Assembly: GCA_963738835.1 (NCBI GenBank)
Contig: CAVTYH010000002.1
Location: 62,001-126,000, forward strand
DNA length: 64,000 bases
Source: CAVTYH01 sp963738835
GTDB lineage: Bacteria > Planctomycetota > Planctomycetia > Pirellulales > JADZDJ01
Direction of reading: 5' to 3'
Part shown: positions 1 to 10,301 of the stretch, piece after piece
Layout of the letters: the number at the start of each line of letters is the position of its first letter
Numbering within the stretch: position 1 is the first letter of the stretch
Made by a program: the position numbers and the translations under genes
The notes under the pieces: generated by a model
Databases searched by the model: none
What the model was told of the DNA's origin: nothing
What the model saw: the letters and a program-made list of their open reading frames with translations, nothing else

Positions 1-1201
1 TCCAAAGCCTTTGTTGGCTTCCGCTGACGACGGCCGCCGGCGACTGGCGCTTTGGTATTCGCGTGCAAGCGGCCGTCAGCATACGATTCCGCAGATTTTG
101 ACTTCCTGCAGCTCGTTGCAAACCAGGTGGCCGTCGCTGTCGACAACGCCTTGGCATTTCAGGAAATTGCGGTCGCTGAAGGACAAGCTCTCGCAAGAAA
201 AGGCCTATCTTGAGGAAGAGGCTCGTACTGAGCACAACTTCGGAGAAATTGTCGGGCAAAGCGGGGCGCTCCGCCGTGTCCTCAAGCTGGTCGAGACCGT
301 CGCCCCGACAAGTTCCACCGTGCTCATTCGCGGCGAAACTGGCACCGGCAAGGAACTCATCGCCCGCGCAGTGCATGAGCTTAGCCCGCGGCGCGAGCGA
401 ACGTTCGTGAAGCTAAACTGTGCGGCCATTCCGACCGGCCTCTTGGAAAGCGAGCTATTCGGGCACGAAAAAGGCGCGTTCACCGGCGCCGATCGCAGAA
501 ATTGGGCCGCTTCGAGCTGGCCCACAAGGGGACACTGTTCCTCGACGAGATTGGCGACATTCCCTCGGAGCTGCAACCGAAGCTTCTTCGCGTGCTGCAG
601 GAGCAGGAGTTCGAGCGACTCGGTGGCACGAAGACCATCAAGGTGGACGTGCGCTTGGTGGCAGCGACGAATAGCAATCTGGCCGCGATGGTGGGCGATT
701 GCAGGTTTCGCAGTGATCTTTACTACCGCCTGAACGTATTTCCGCTCGTGCTGCCGCCGCTACGAGAGCGCCCGATGACATTCCGCCGCTGGTGCGCCAC
801 TTTACCCAACGATTCGCTCGCGGAATGGGCCGGCGGATTGAAACGATTCCGTCCGACGTCATGGAGGCTCTAGTTCAATACCCGTGGCCGGGTAACATCC
901 GCGAGTTGCAAAACGTCATTGAGCGTGGGGTGATCCTTTCTTCCGGCCTGCGCTGCAGGTTCCACTCGGCGATTTGCAGCCGGTTATGGTTCTTCGGATG
1001 GCGGCGACATCGGCCGAAGCAGTCACGCCTCCGGGCGAAGCGGTCACACTGGCCGACGCGGAGCGAGAGCACATCATCGCCGCGCTGCGCGAAACGGGCT
1101 GGGTTCTCGGCGGTCCCCGAGGAGCCGCGGCGCGCCTGGGCATGAAGCGATCGATGTTGTACTGGAAGATGAAGAAGCTCGACATCTCTCGGCCCGAGTA
1201 G
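1..1201 (+). pseudogene. Sigma-54-dependent transcriptional activator (GAF - AAA+ - Fis HTH), partial and frameshifted
   Basis: Enhancer-binding protein that would open sigma-54 promoters by ATP hydrolysis. Visible in order: the end of a GAF domain in another frame (about 30-180, ending in LQLVANQVAVAVDNALAFQEI), a linker, Walker A GETGTGKE (about 343), ESELFGHEKGAFTGAD (about 447-490, the sigma-54 contact motif), Walker B GTLFLDEIGDIP (about 530), the R-finger region RSDLYYRLNVFPL, and a Fis-type HTH at the end (GPRGAAARLGMKRSMLYWKMKKL). The reading frame changes near 170, 500, 775 and 955. Adding or removing one base in a short run restores the family sequence at each place (for example one A after GATCGCAG near 497). 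The start lies before the window. An FhlA-like GAF activator is the closest type I recognise. Read as a coding gene with indel errors, or less likely a true pseudogene. Confidence 0.85.
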
Positions 1202-1425
1202 CGCACGCCAATTGGCGCTGCGCCCGCCGGCTGGCGCCCAAATTCGGCAGCCTCCGTCGCTATCGTCGCAGCGGCGAATCGCAAGTCTCCGTTTGTGTTC
1301 ATCTTACGAGGCGAACCCCCGACTCTGACTGTCGGCGGCACAACATCTGCCTTAATGCGTTGCACAAAAGCACGAGAACGAGAAATTCATCACACCCAAA
1401 ACTCTCTGTGCCAAGGCTGTAAGCC

Positions 1426-1728
1426 ATGCTTCGAATCACCGTCCACTATAAGCCGCAGAACTTCACGTTTCAGCTCGAAGGAAAGTTGTCGGCGCCTTCG
1501 CTGCGCGAGCTGGAGGAGTGCTGGAAAAGCACGATCGCCCAGCCGCACAAACCAAACTTATGCATCGACCTTGCGGGCGTCACCTTCATCGACGACGCCG
1601 GCAAGGCCTGCTTGGTGGCCATGCACCGTCAAGGAGCCGAATTCATTGCCACCGACTGCGTGACCAAAGATCTCGTTCGCGAGATCCTAGACTGCTCACA
1701 AACCACTGCGGGCGAGATGACCGCATAG
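1426..1728 (+). CDS. STAS-domain protein (anti-sigma-antagonist type)
   Basis: 100 aa. The centre reads LCIDLAGVTFIDDAGKACLVAMHRQG, which matches the beta-strand / helix core of STAS domains (SpoIIAA-like), with an aspartate pair where the regulatory Ser/Thr often sits. STAS proteins bind partner kinases or anti-sigma factors, or act as small modulators. The ATG has no strong Shine-Dalgarno. It is followed 47 bp later by the HlyD gene and may be co-transcribed with the efflux genes. The partner protein cannot be told from the sequence. Confidence 0.7.
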   Translation: MLRITVHYKPQNFTFQLEGKLSAPSLRELEECWKSTIAQPHKPNLCIDLAGVTFIDDAGKACLVAMHRQGAEFIATDCVTKDLVREILDCSQTTAGEMTA

Positions 1729-1775
1729 GCTCAATTTCTCGAACACTATCTACGACCTGACACAGGAGTTGAATC

Positions 1776-3278
1776 ATGGTAAGCGTAGCAAACAACGTTT
1801 CTGAAAACTCGCATCGCTCGACCGCACCTGCGCCAGCTACTTCCGGCGAGACACATAGCGAAACTCAACCGGTCGCGACAGCACAGGCATCCGCGTATCC
1901 ATATAAAAAATGGTTGGTGTTGTCCGGAGTCGCGATTGCCGTGGCGGTCGTGGCGTACTTCTCGGTCCCGGTCATCACTGCGGCACTGAACACGGTTAGC
2001 ACCGACGATGCCTACGTCAATGGTGACGTGACGTATGTCGCCCCGCGCGTCAACGGACAGGTCGCACGGGTTCTGGTCAGCGACAACAACGTTGTTCGCA
2101 AGGGCGATTTGCTTGTCGAACTGGACAGCGAGCCGTACCAGGTCCAGGTAAACATTGCGCAGGCCGCAGTGGATGCGGCCAACGCGGAACTCATCGCCGC
2201 GAAGGCTCAGGTCAACGGTTTGGAAGCGCAGGTCCGCAGCTATCAATTCAACATGCAGCATGCAATCGAGGACGTGCATAACAAGGTTGCGGAACTGCGG
2301 GGCACCATCGCGAAACTCGATACGGCGAAGGCCAAGCAGGCGCGGGCGACGGCCGATTATCAGCGCGCACTGGCGGTGCAGAAAGCCAAGCCTGGTGCAA
2401 TTAGTCGACAGGACGTCGATAGATATCAGGAGGCATTTCGGGTCGAGCAAGCCGGAATCAATGAGGCGATGGAGCACATCCGTCAGATTCGCGTAAGCCT
2501 CGGATTGCCTGCCATGCCGGCATCGGGCGACGATCTGGCAGAAGTACCGGCGGATTTGGACCAAACTTTCAGTGGCGTTCGGGAGGTGCAGGGCAAATTG
2601 ATGCAAGCCGCCGCGGCGCTGGGCATGAGCGGCTCATTCAACAAGTTGCCGCAGGAAATGGTGACGGATTTCTACCGCCGTTATCCCAATCAAGACATCG
2701 ATCAGATCTTTGCCAAGCTCATTGAGGATGCGCCGGACATTAAGCGAGCGGAGACGAAGCTCAAACAAGCCGAGCGCAATCTCGACCAAGCGAAACTGAA
2801 CCTCCGCTACTGCAAGATTTATGCGGAGATTGACGGCGCCATTACGAGCAAAAATGTGAACCCAGGCAACAACGTGGTCGCGGGCCAAAGCGTCATGACG
2901 ATTCGATCTCTCCATGATCTCTGGATTGATGCGAATTTCAAAGAAACACAGCTCGCCAAGCTTCGGATCGGTCAGCCCGTCAAGATCGAGGCCGACATGT
3001 ACGGAAGCCACCAGGAGTTCACCGGCCGAATCTCCGGCTTCACGATGGGAACCGGTCAGACGCTCTCGCTGTTGCCACCGCAAAACGCGACTGGCAACTT
3101 CGTAAAGATCGTCCAGCGGCTGCCGGTGAGGATCGAGTTGACGGACTATGATCCCGACAAGGTCCCTCTGTTCGTCGGGCTCTCAGTGACCCCTTACGTC
3201 TATTTTAAGGAGGCACCGGCTGGACCGAACGCCGGCAGGATCCTGCAACCGCTACTCGCGTCGAATAAACAACCATAG
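1776..3278 (+). CDS. HlyD/EmrA-family membrane fusion protein
   Basis: 500 aa periplasmic adaptor of a tripartite efflux pump. A single membrane helix lies at residues about 45-70, followed by the STDDAYVNGDVTYVAPRVNGQV signature (75-96) of EmrA-like lipoyl half-motifs, a long coiled-coil hairpin (about 115-345), and the second lipoyl half and beta-barrel (NPGNNVVAGQSVMTI, then LWIDANFKETQL). The start is supported by AGGAG 8 bases upstream. It is slightly longer than E. coli EmrA (390 aa), with an extended coiled coil. It is followed 56 bp later by an EmrB-like MFS gene, so the two probably form one drug or organic-anion efflux system. The reading frame is intact. Confidence 0.92.
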   Translation: MVSVANNVSENSHRSTAPAPATSGETHSETQPVATAQASAYPYKKWLVLSGVAIAVAVVAYFSVPVITAALNTVSTDDAYVNGDVTYVAPRVNGQVARVLVSDNNVVRKGDLLVELDSEPYQVQVNIAQAAVDAANAELIAAKAQVNGLEAQVRSYQFNMQHAIEDVHNKVAELRGTIAKLDTAKAKQARATADYQRALAVQKAKPGAISRQDVDRYQEAFRVEQAGINEAMEHIRQIRVSLGLPAMPASGDDLAEVPADLDQTFSGVREVQGKLMQAAAALGMSGSFNKLPQEMVTDFYRRYPNQDIDQIFAKLIEDAPDIKRAETKLKQAERNLDQAKLNLRYCKIYAEIDGAITSKNVNPGNNVVAGQSVMTIRSLHDLWIDANFKETQLAKLRIGQPVKIEADMYGSHQEFTGRISGFTMGTGQTLSLLPPQNATGNFVKIVQRLPVRIELTDYDPDKVPLFVGLSVTPYVYFKEAPAGPNAGRILQPLLASNKQP

Positions 3279-3334
3279 CTTGCCAGCCCAACTAACTGTC
3301 CTCCTGACGTAACACGACTCAAAGAGACCCCGTC

Positions 3335-4959
3335 ATGACTAGCGCAAGCAGTATAGCTCTGAACCCTCCGACAGCCATCAGGCGACCGGCCGTAAACGCT
3401 TGGGTCATCGCAATCATCGTCGTTGTGCCAACCTTCATGGAGATCTTGGACACGACGATCGCCAATGTGGCCTTGAGATATATCTCCGGCGGCCTGTCCG
3501 CTGCGCAGACGGACGCCGACTGGGTGATCACCAGTTATCTGGCTGCCAATGCGATTGTTCTGCCGATCACGGGCTGGCTTTCGTCGCGTCTTGGCCGCCG
3601 AAACTACTTCCTGATCTGCATCGCCTTGTTCACGGCTCGCCTCAGCGATGTGCGGCTTTGCCACTAGCCTGGGCAGATGATTGTGTTTCGCATCATCCAG
3701 GGTCTTGCCGGTGGCGGACTGCAGCCATGTAGCCAGGGCGTCCTGCTCGACTCATTCCCCGAGGAGGAGCAGGGGACCGCCATGACGCTGTTCGGTGTCG
3801 CCGCCATCCTGGGCCCCATCGTCGGACCGACGCTCGGCGGGTGGCTCTGCGTCAATTACAACTGGCGGTTTATCTTCCTAATCAACGTTCCCATCGGCGT
3901 GCTCTCGCTAGTCGCTGCGTATCTGGTAGTTGAAGATCCCGAGTACCTGAAGCGCGAGCGAGCCGAACTGAGTCGCGGGCCGCTGAACTTCGACTACATC
4001 GGACTGTCACTTTTGGTGCTGGCCATGTGCTGCTGGGAAATCGTGCTCAGCAAGGGACAGGAATGGGATTGGCTCGGCGATCCGTTCGGCCGCGTGCAGA
4101 CACTTCTGATCCTGTTCGTGCTGGGCATGGGTTGCTGATCTGTCACGGAGATGCGGATCGCTAGTCCGATCATTAACTTCCGAGTCCTCCGCGACCGCAA
4201 TCTGTCGCTGTCCTGCTTCATTATGTTCTTCGGCCTTTGCGGTGCTGTACTGCTCGTGCATCGCACTTGCCCGGCTTGCTCCAGTCGCTCTTGGATACGA
4301 CGCGCTTCGCTCCGGGATGTCAATGTCCCCCTCGGGCGTGTCCTCCATGATCGCGATGATCGTCGCCGGGGCACTGTTGGGTCGGCAAGTTCGATGCACG
4401 CTGGTTGGTCGGGAGCGGACTGGTCGTCATGGCGATCGCCAGCTATGGCCGGTCGCAAATGAATCTGGAGGTCGGTCCCTGGCAGGTGATCTGGCCGCAC
4501 ATGCTGCTGATGCTCGGCTCGGCTTAGTCTTCGCCCCGATCAGCGTGGCGGCCTATAAGTACATTCCCGTACATCTGCGGGCGGCGGCGGTCGGATTGTT
4601 CAGCCTGCTTCGCACCGAAGGCGGCAGCGTGGGCACGTCGCTGGCACAGACCATTCGAGAGCGGCGAGAACAGTTCCACTTTTCGCGTTTGGCCGAGAGC
4701 TTAGGGTCGCTCAATCCCCATGTCCAACCGTTCTTGGGACGGACGCGGGACCTCTACTACCAGTGGAGCGGCGATCCGGCCCGATCAAAGCAGATGGGCT
4801 ATCGAGGCACTCAACGCCTTGCGGGAGCAACAGGCTACTGCTATGGCTTTTTTCGACGTCTTCTTTCTGTGTGCGGTCGTAACGGCGGCACTCGTATTCT
4901 TGGTGCTGCTGATGAAGCGATCGGTCGCGAGAACAGGCGAGCACATCTCGGCGGAGTAG
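3335..4959 (+). pseudogene. DHA2-family MFS efflux transporter (EmrB-like), frameshifted
   Basis: Inner-membrane drug:H+ antiporter partner of the upstream HlyD protein. The N-terminus carries the DHA2 signature MEILDTTIANVALRYISG and the loop WLSSRLGRRNYF. Later pieces are RIIQGLAGGGLQPCSQ, GPIVGPTLGGWL (antiporter motif C), INVPIGVLS, and the C-terminal end FFLCAVVTAALVFLVLLMK. The frame changes near 3640, 4130, 4245-4300, 4400, 4520 and 4780. The pieces are collinear and together cover about 540 residues, the usual DHA2 length with 14 membrane spans. The start ATG follows AAGAG. Single-base indels explain the breaks, for example one missing G in TCTTGGATACGACG near 4310. Confidence 0.87.
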
Positions 4960-5001
4960 GAACGACCAGCTAGGTCCGAGGCAAAAAGTAAATCGGCTAC
5001 G

Positions 5002-6445
5002 ATGGGAAATCCCATGAACAATTTAGCGAAAAAACAACGCATTGTAATTCTCGGCGGTGGTTTCGGCGGGGTCGCAACAGCCCGACACTTGGAAAGGCTG
5101 TGTCGTCGAAGGCCGGACGTTGAAATCGTACTCGTCAGCCGGGACAACTTCGTCGTAATGACGCCGCTGTTGTTCGAAGTCTTCTCGGGGACGTTGGATA
5201 TGCGCAGCTGCTCGCTACCAGTCCGCGCCTTTCTGCGATCCACGCGCTTCGTCGAAGCTTCCGTCCAGAGTATTGACCTAGACGCGCGAACGATCCAGCT
5301 GGCAGCCGCCGGGCAGAAGAGGGAACTCGTGTACGACCAATTGGTGATCGCACTCGGGTCCAAAACCAATCGCGATATAATCCCCGGTGCGCATCACGCC
5401 TTCACCTTCAAGACGGTGGCCGATGCACTGCTGCTTCGCAATCACGTTATTGAGCGGTTTGAACGCGCCGATGTGGAAACCGATCTACAGCGCAAATCAC
5501 AATTACTCACGTTCGTCATCATCGGAGGCGGCCTCGTCGGGGTCGAGCTGCTTGGCGAGCTAACTAGCTTTGCGGACGGCATCGCAGCCTTTTACCCACA
5601 CGTGGACCGGAACGACGTTCGCGTTGTCTTACTTCAGGGCGCCGATCGTATCATGCCCGAAGTTGATCCGGAACTGGCCGCTTATGGACACCGAGCCCTT
5701 GTCTCGCGGCGCGGAGTTGAAGTGCGGACGAACACTAAAGTCCGGGAGATTGAGCTGCGCAAAATCCACCTCGCAGGAGAAACAATCGCCGCCGACACAA
5801 TCGTCCTAGCCGCCGGTGTAATTCCTAATCCAGCGGTGTCGGCCCTCTGCACGGAGAAAGACAATCGCGGGCGCATCTTAGTTTACCCAACCATGCGCTC
5901 GCGAACCCATGCCGAAGTTTGGGCGATTGGTGACTGCGCCTCGATTCCCGGGCCCCGATGGTAAGCCGTACCCCAGCCTGGCTCAGCACGCATTGCGTGA
6001 GGCGAAAGCACTGGCCGTCAACATTTTTGGCGTACTGAAAGACCAGCCACCAAAGCCGTTCATCTATCACATGCTCGGGATGATGGGCTCGCTGGGTCGT
6101 TGCAATGGGTTTGGGCAGTTTTTCACAGTCCGATTGCATGGGTTCCCGGCGTGGTTTATTCGCCGGACGTATTACCTTTCCCAGATGCCCGGTTGGCGTC
6201 GGCGGCTGCGGATCATGATGGACTGGACATTTGGCCTACTGTTTCCGCCAGACATCTTCAAAGTGGGTTTGGATAGCGAAACGGCTTCCCTTCTCCGAGA
6301 AGTTGAGTTCGGTGAAGCAGCGACCGGTCAATTGGAGTCCGGCGCCGCGCCAGTGACGCCAGCTCTCAATGGTCACTCGCTACCGGTCGCACAATCCGAA
6401 GCGCAACGGTCAGAGTCTGTGAGACTTGAACAAGCGATAGCATAA
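5002..6445 (+). CDS. ndh: Type II NADH dehydrogenase (NDH-2), one frameshift
   Basis: Single-subunit FAD enzyme that oxidises NADH and reduces quinone without pumping protons, on the inner face of the membrane. The N-terminal FAD motif ILGGGFGGVATARHLE lies at residues about 16-31, the second Rossmann motif IIGGGLVGVELLGEL at about 173, and the FAD-closing motif AEVWAIGDCASIPGPDG at about 305. The C-terminal part has the membrane-anchoring stretch expected of NDH-2 (GWRRRLRIMMDWTFGLLFPPD). A single extra C in GGGCCCC near 5955 breaks the frame; removing it joins AIGDCASIPGPDGKPYPSLAQHAL. Total about 480 aa. An alternative ATG is at 5014. An FAD-dependent pyridine nucleotide oxidoreductase of another substrate is less likely. 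Confidence 0.88.
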
Positions 6446-6459
6446 GGCAAAGGCGAATT

Positions 6460-6936
6460 ATGGAAGCTTCAGTTATTACCGCCCTGGCTGCAGCGGGAGC
6501 ATCCATGATGGGCGCCGCCGCCTCCGTGAGCATGACCTGGATCAATCAACACAAACAAACAGTCCGCGAGCTAACACAGGCGAGACTCCGCGAGCGAGAG
6601 ACACTCTGTAGCGAGTTCATCACAGAAGCGTCGCGACTGGCCGTAGATGCCATATCTCATTCACTGGACACTTTGGAGAAGCTGGTAAACCTCTACGGCA
6701 TCATCGGGCGCATCCGCCTGGTGGCTTGCGAAGAAGTTCTGGCCGAAGCAGAAATATGCTGCCAACAGATCGTCGAACTTTACTTACGTCCGAACATCAG
6801 TGTCGACCAAATCGCTGGCTCATTCGACCTGGAGAAAATAGACCCGATCAAAGCGCTTGAGCTCCGCCTGCCGAGCAGAGCTTATGGGAATTATGCGAAG
6901 TTTCTGAAATTATTATCATTAAACAGCGAAATGTAA
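6460..6936 (+). CDS. Conserved hypothetical protein with N-terminal membrane-type helix
   Basis: 158 aa. Residues 1-27 form an Ala/Gly/Met-rich hydrophobic segment (signal anchor), followed by a charged, mostly helical domain. The pattern (MEASVITALAAAG, then LRERETLCSEFITEASRLAVDA, then LVNLYGIIGRIRLVACEEVLAEAE) is of a type I recall from many bacterial genomes without a known function. It starts 14 bp after the NDH-2 stop and could be translated from the same mRNA. No catalytic motif is visible. Confidence 0.6.
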   Translation: MEASVITALAAAGASMMGAAASVSMTWINQHKQTVRELTQARLRERETLCSEFITEASRLAVDAISHSLDTLEKLVNLYGIIGRIRLVACEEVLAEAEICCQQIVELYLRPNISVDQIAGSFDLEKIDPIKALELRLPSRAYGNYAKFLKLLSLNSEM

Positions 6937-7096
6937 CATTGGACAATGAACATGCGATGCTTTGAACTCGACGGGAAACCCGATTGGGGCAAGCACGGCG
7001 ACGATTTGCCGCGTATCACCGGCTGGAAATGGGGTGCCAAAGAGCAGACGAAAGACCGCGGCACCTCGACGGAAGGCGACAACGTTTAACCCGCAC

Positions 7097-7143
7097 CGGC
7101 TGACAGTCAGCCGTCGTCTATAGCTTTCAGAATGCACTATACT
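7097..7143 (+). promoter_or_regulatory. Palindrome plus -10 box upstream of glycogen phosphorylase
   Basis: An odd palindrome with 8-base arms, CGGCTGAC-A-GTCAGCCG (7097-7113), lies 25 bp before a good -10 hexamer TATACT (7138-7143). The glgP start codon is 38 bp further on. The -35 is poor (around 7115). The palindrome covers the -35 area, where a regulator would sit, but it could also form a hairpin closing the preceding transcript. No T-run follows, so an operator is slightly favoured. Confidence 0.4.
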
Positions 7144-7181
7144 TTGCGCGACGAAAATCGCGCAGCCAAGAGAGGTCTGCC

Positions 7182-9695
7182 ATGGCAACGACAACTCCCA
7201 ACAGTAAAACCGCCTCGCAGGACGCACTGGCCGCACTACGCGAGCAGTATGGCTGTGGTCCGGTGAAACTCACCGGGACGGAAGACGCTCTGTACGAACG
7301 GCATTTGCTGTTCGACAGCGTCACGCCGGTAAGCGCTGCCGGAGCACGTGAACGCTTCGAGGCATTTGCCGCGCTCGGTGCGCGATGTGCTATCGCAGCG
7401 CTGGATCCTGACCGAAGAAACCTATCAGCGCGAGAACGCCAAACGGATTTATTACCTCTCGATGGAATTCTTGATCGGCAGATCGCTCGCCAGTAACGTG
7501 GCGAACCTGCTGCTACAGCCGATCGCCGCACGAGCCCTTAAGGAGCACAGGCTCGATTGGCTCGGTCTGCTCGAACAGGAACCGGACGCTGGGCTGGGCA
7601 ACGGAGGCCTTGGTCGGCTGGCCGCTTGCTTTCTCGATTCGATGGCCACGATGTCGTTGCCGGCAATGGGTTACGGCTTGCGCTATGAATACGGCATTTT
7701 CAAGCAGACCATTGTGAATGGCTGGCAGCAGGAGCAGCCCGACAACTGGCTACGCTATCCAGATCCATGGGAAGTCGCTCGTCCGCGCGAGCAAGTGGAG
7801 GTCAAACTAAACTGCTCGTTCGAGCTGCGCTGCGGAAGCTTGCATGCGATTCCCGGCGAGCCGTCGAGCCTCATCGGCATTCCCTTTGATCGACCCATCA
7901 TTGGCCACGGCGGCAAGACCATCAACACGCTGCGTCTGTGGGCCGCCGCCACGCCGAACTATTTCGATTTCGCCGAATTCAGTCGCGGCGAATTTGTGGA
8001 AGCGCTGGCAGGAAAACTTTCGGCCGAGTCCCTCACACGCGTACTCTACCCAGACGATTCGACCGATTTGGGCCAGGGACTGCGATTCATTCAAGAGTAT
8101 TTTCTAGTCGCCTGTTCGCTGGCCGATATTGTGTGTCGCTTCCGGCGCACGAACGCTGATTGGGACGCACTGCCGCAACAAGTCGCCATCCAAATGAACG
8201 ATACACATCCGGCGATGGCCGTTCCCGAGCTGATGCGGATTCTGCTCGATGAAGCCAAACTCGATTGGAACGACGCTTTTGAGCTAACGAAGCGAACGCT
8301 GGCGTACACCAATCACACGCTGCTTCCCGAAGCACTGGAAAAATGGCCGTTGCTATGGTTTGAACAACTGCTACCACGGCAGTTGGAAATTATCTATCAA
8401 ATCAACAACCGGTTACTCGATGAAGTTGGCACGCGGTTCCCGGGCGACAGTTCCAGGATCGCCAATTGCAGCCTCATCGAAGAGGCTTCGCCGCGGAAGT
8501 TGCGGATGGCCAATTTGGCCATCGTCGGTTCGCATAGTACCAACGGCGTTGCCGCCATCCATTCGGAACTATTACGCAAGACGACGGTGAAAGACCTCGC
8601 TGAGTTGTACCCCGAACGGTTTTCCAACAAAACCAATGGCGTCACGCCGCGACGCTGGTTGATGCTGGTCAATCCGGGCCTTTCTGCCGTGATTACGGAC
8701 GCAATTGGCAACGATTGGATTACGAATCTCGACGAACTTGCCCGCCTCAAACCGCTCGCGGGCGACGCGGACTTTCAAAAGGAATTCCGGCGGGCAAAGC
8801 GCGAAGCGAAGCTGAAATTCACCGATTGGCTCAGATCGACGCGGAACGTTATAGTCAATCTCGATTCGATTTTCGATTGTCAGGTCAAACGCATTCACGA
8901 ATACAAGCGGCAACTCTTGAACGCGCTGCGGATCGTCGTGCTCTACAATCGGCTGCGGCACAATCCCAAGCTCGAAATGGCCCCGCGAACGTTTTTCTTC
9001 GCTGGCAAGGCGGCTCCCGCATATCGGTTGGCGAAACTGATCATCAAATTCATTAACAACCTCGCCGGAACCATCGATGGAGATTCTGCGGTCCGCGGCC
9101 GCATCAAAGTCGTATTTCTGCCCGAGTACAACGTCAGCCTGGCGGAACGGCTGATTCCGGCTGCCGACGTCTCGAATCAAATCTCCACCGCTGGATACGA
9201 AGCCAGCGGCACGAGCAACATGAAGTTTATGATGAATGGCGCACTAACCATCGGCCGCGCGACGGCGCCACGATCGAAATGGCCGAAGCTGCCGGCGAAG
9301 AGAATTTCTTCCTCTTCGGATTGACCGCGCAGCAAGTTGCCGAAAGCCGTTCGTCCTACAACCCACACTGGCATTACGAGAACAATCCGGAAACACGCGC
9401 CGCCCTCGACCTGATTTCATCCAATCGCCTGAGCTATTTCGAGCCGGGTGCCTTCGAACCGATCCTCGACACATTGTTGAAGAAAAGCGACTACTACCTG
9501 CACTTGGCGGACCTGCCGGCCTATTTGGACGCCGATCAACAACTCGTGAACGAATACACCGACGAGAAAACATGGACGTGCAAAGCGATATTGAATGTCG
9601 CCAGTTCCGGCAAATTCTCCAGCGATCGCACGATCGACGAATACGCGACTGAGATTTGGAAAGCACTTCCTTGCGCCGTCCGGTCCCGCAATTGA
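7182..9695 (+). CDS. glgP: Glycogen/maltodextrin phosphorylase, two frameshifts
   Basis: PLP-dependent enzyme that releases glucose-1-phosphate from the non-reducing ends of alpha-1,4-glucans. Family signatures: KRIYYLSMEFLIGRSLASNVANL, EPDAGLGNGGLGRLAACFLDSMAT, MGYGLRYEYGIFKQ, QMNDTHPAMAVPELMRI, VKRIHEYKRQLLNALRI, and the PLP site EASGTSNMKFMMNGALTIG with the Schiff-base Lys near residue 681. The N-terminal piece (7182-7380) and C-terminal piece (9279-9695) are each one base out of frame with the main body. Adding one C near 7371 and one base near 9257 restores a protein of about 837 aa, the usual length. Preceded by a -10 box and palindrome. It supplies the first step of the storage-sugar block that follows. 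Confidence 0.93.
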
Positions 9696-10000
9696 GAACA
9701 ACCGTTTTGCACTTTCCATCCACTTGCTCAACCTTCTAGACTCTTCGCTGCTCTAACCAGCTAATAACGAGGTCGGCTGTGGGGTTGTTGCCTTCCGCCA
9801 GCGCATCTGCGCAACTGAATGGGGCTGCCAATTGTAAACGATGTCAGAGTTGTGTCAGAGAATTGGTTGCAAACCATGTAAAAGTGTGTAAATTAGCGAC
9901 ATCGTTGGCGAGTGGTTTGTCGCTCGATGGATCGTTCGAAGTTGCCGATGCGGTAAGGAGATACGCAGCATTTCTGACTGCTTCTCACCCCGAAATTGAT
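9696..10000. other. Non-coding stretch between glgP and the tRNA-Arg fragment
   Basis: About 300 bp with no convincing gene. A short plus-strand reading frame runs through it into the tRNA fragment, but its protein resembles nothing I know. Given the tRNA fragment and integrase remnant that follow, this is probably the edge of an eroded integrated element. Confidence 0.4.
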
Positions 10001-10047
10001 GCGGCCTCCGAAGCCGAAGGTTACAGGTTCGAATCCTGTCGGGGATA
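10001..10047 (+). other. 3' fragment of a tRNA-Arg(CCG) gene, probable attachment site
   Basis: The sequence folds as the 3' two-thirds of a tRNA: an anticodon arm (stem CGGC/GCCG, 7-base loop CTCCGAA with T33 and anticodon CCG at 10008-10010), a short variable loop, a perfect T arm (ACAGG - TTCGAAT - CCTGT, 10023-10039), the 3' acceptor strand CGGGGAT (10040-10046) and discriminator A. The matching 5' acceptor strand and D arm are absent: the bases that should pair at about 9975-9981 do not. Such 3' tRNA duplicates are typical att sites left by tyrosine recombinases, and an integrase remnant lies 260 bp downstream. Confidence 0.75.
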
Positions 10048-10068
10048 CTAAGAGTACAAAACAAAATG

Positions 10069-10161
10069 AACCACGGGGAGCACGGGGAAGACTGAAAATC
10101 AATGAAGTATTCGGCAAATATCAACTGATCCCAGTGTTCCCCGCGTCCCCCGTGGTTTTTT
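10069..10161 (+). repeat. Long imperfect inverted repeat with T-run (dispersed repeat or terminator-like)
   Basis: Left arm 10069-10094 (AACCACGGGGAGCACGGGG...) pairs with right arm 10132-10157 (...CCCCGCGTCCCCCGTGGTT) with few mismatches, around a 37-base loop, and ends in TTTTTT. The loop is long for a simple terminator. C/G-rich elements of the ACCACGGGG type are often dispersed in planctomycete genomes (recalled), so this may be a small mobile repeat that also stops transcription. Confidence 0.5.
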
Positions 10162-10301
10162 ATTAGACGCTTTAACTTACGCCGACACCAAGTCGCTTGT
10201 CAGAGAAGTTTGTCGGTGAGGTCGGCATTTTCTTGCCGGCGGAGCTTGCACCGCTTGGCCGCTATAGCGACTTCCATTGAGGAGTCCGGCGCTGGCTTGC
10301 T

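Noticed and set aside
9975..10047. A complete tRNA gene
   Set aside because: No 5' acceptor strand or D arm pairs with the 3' half; only the 3' fragment can be supported.
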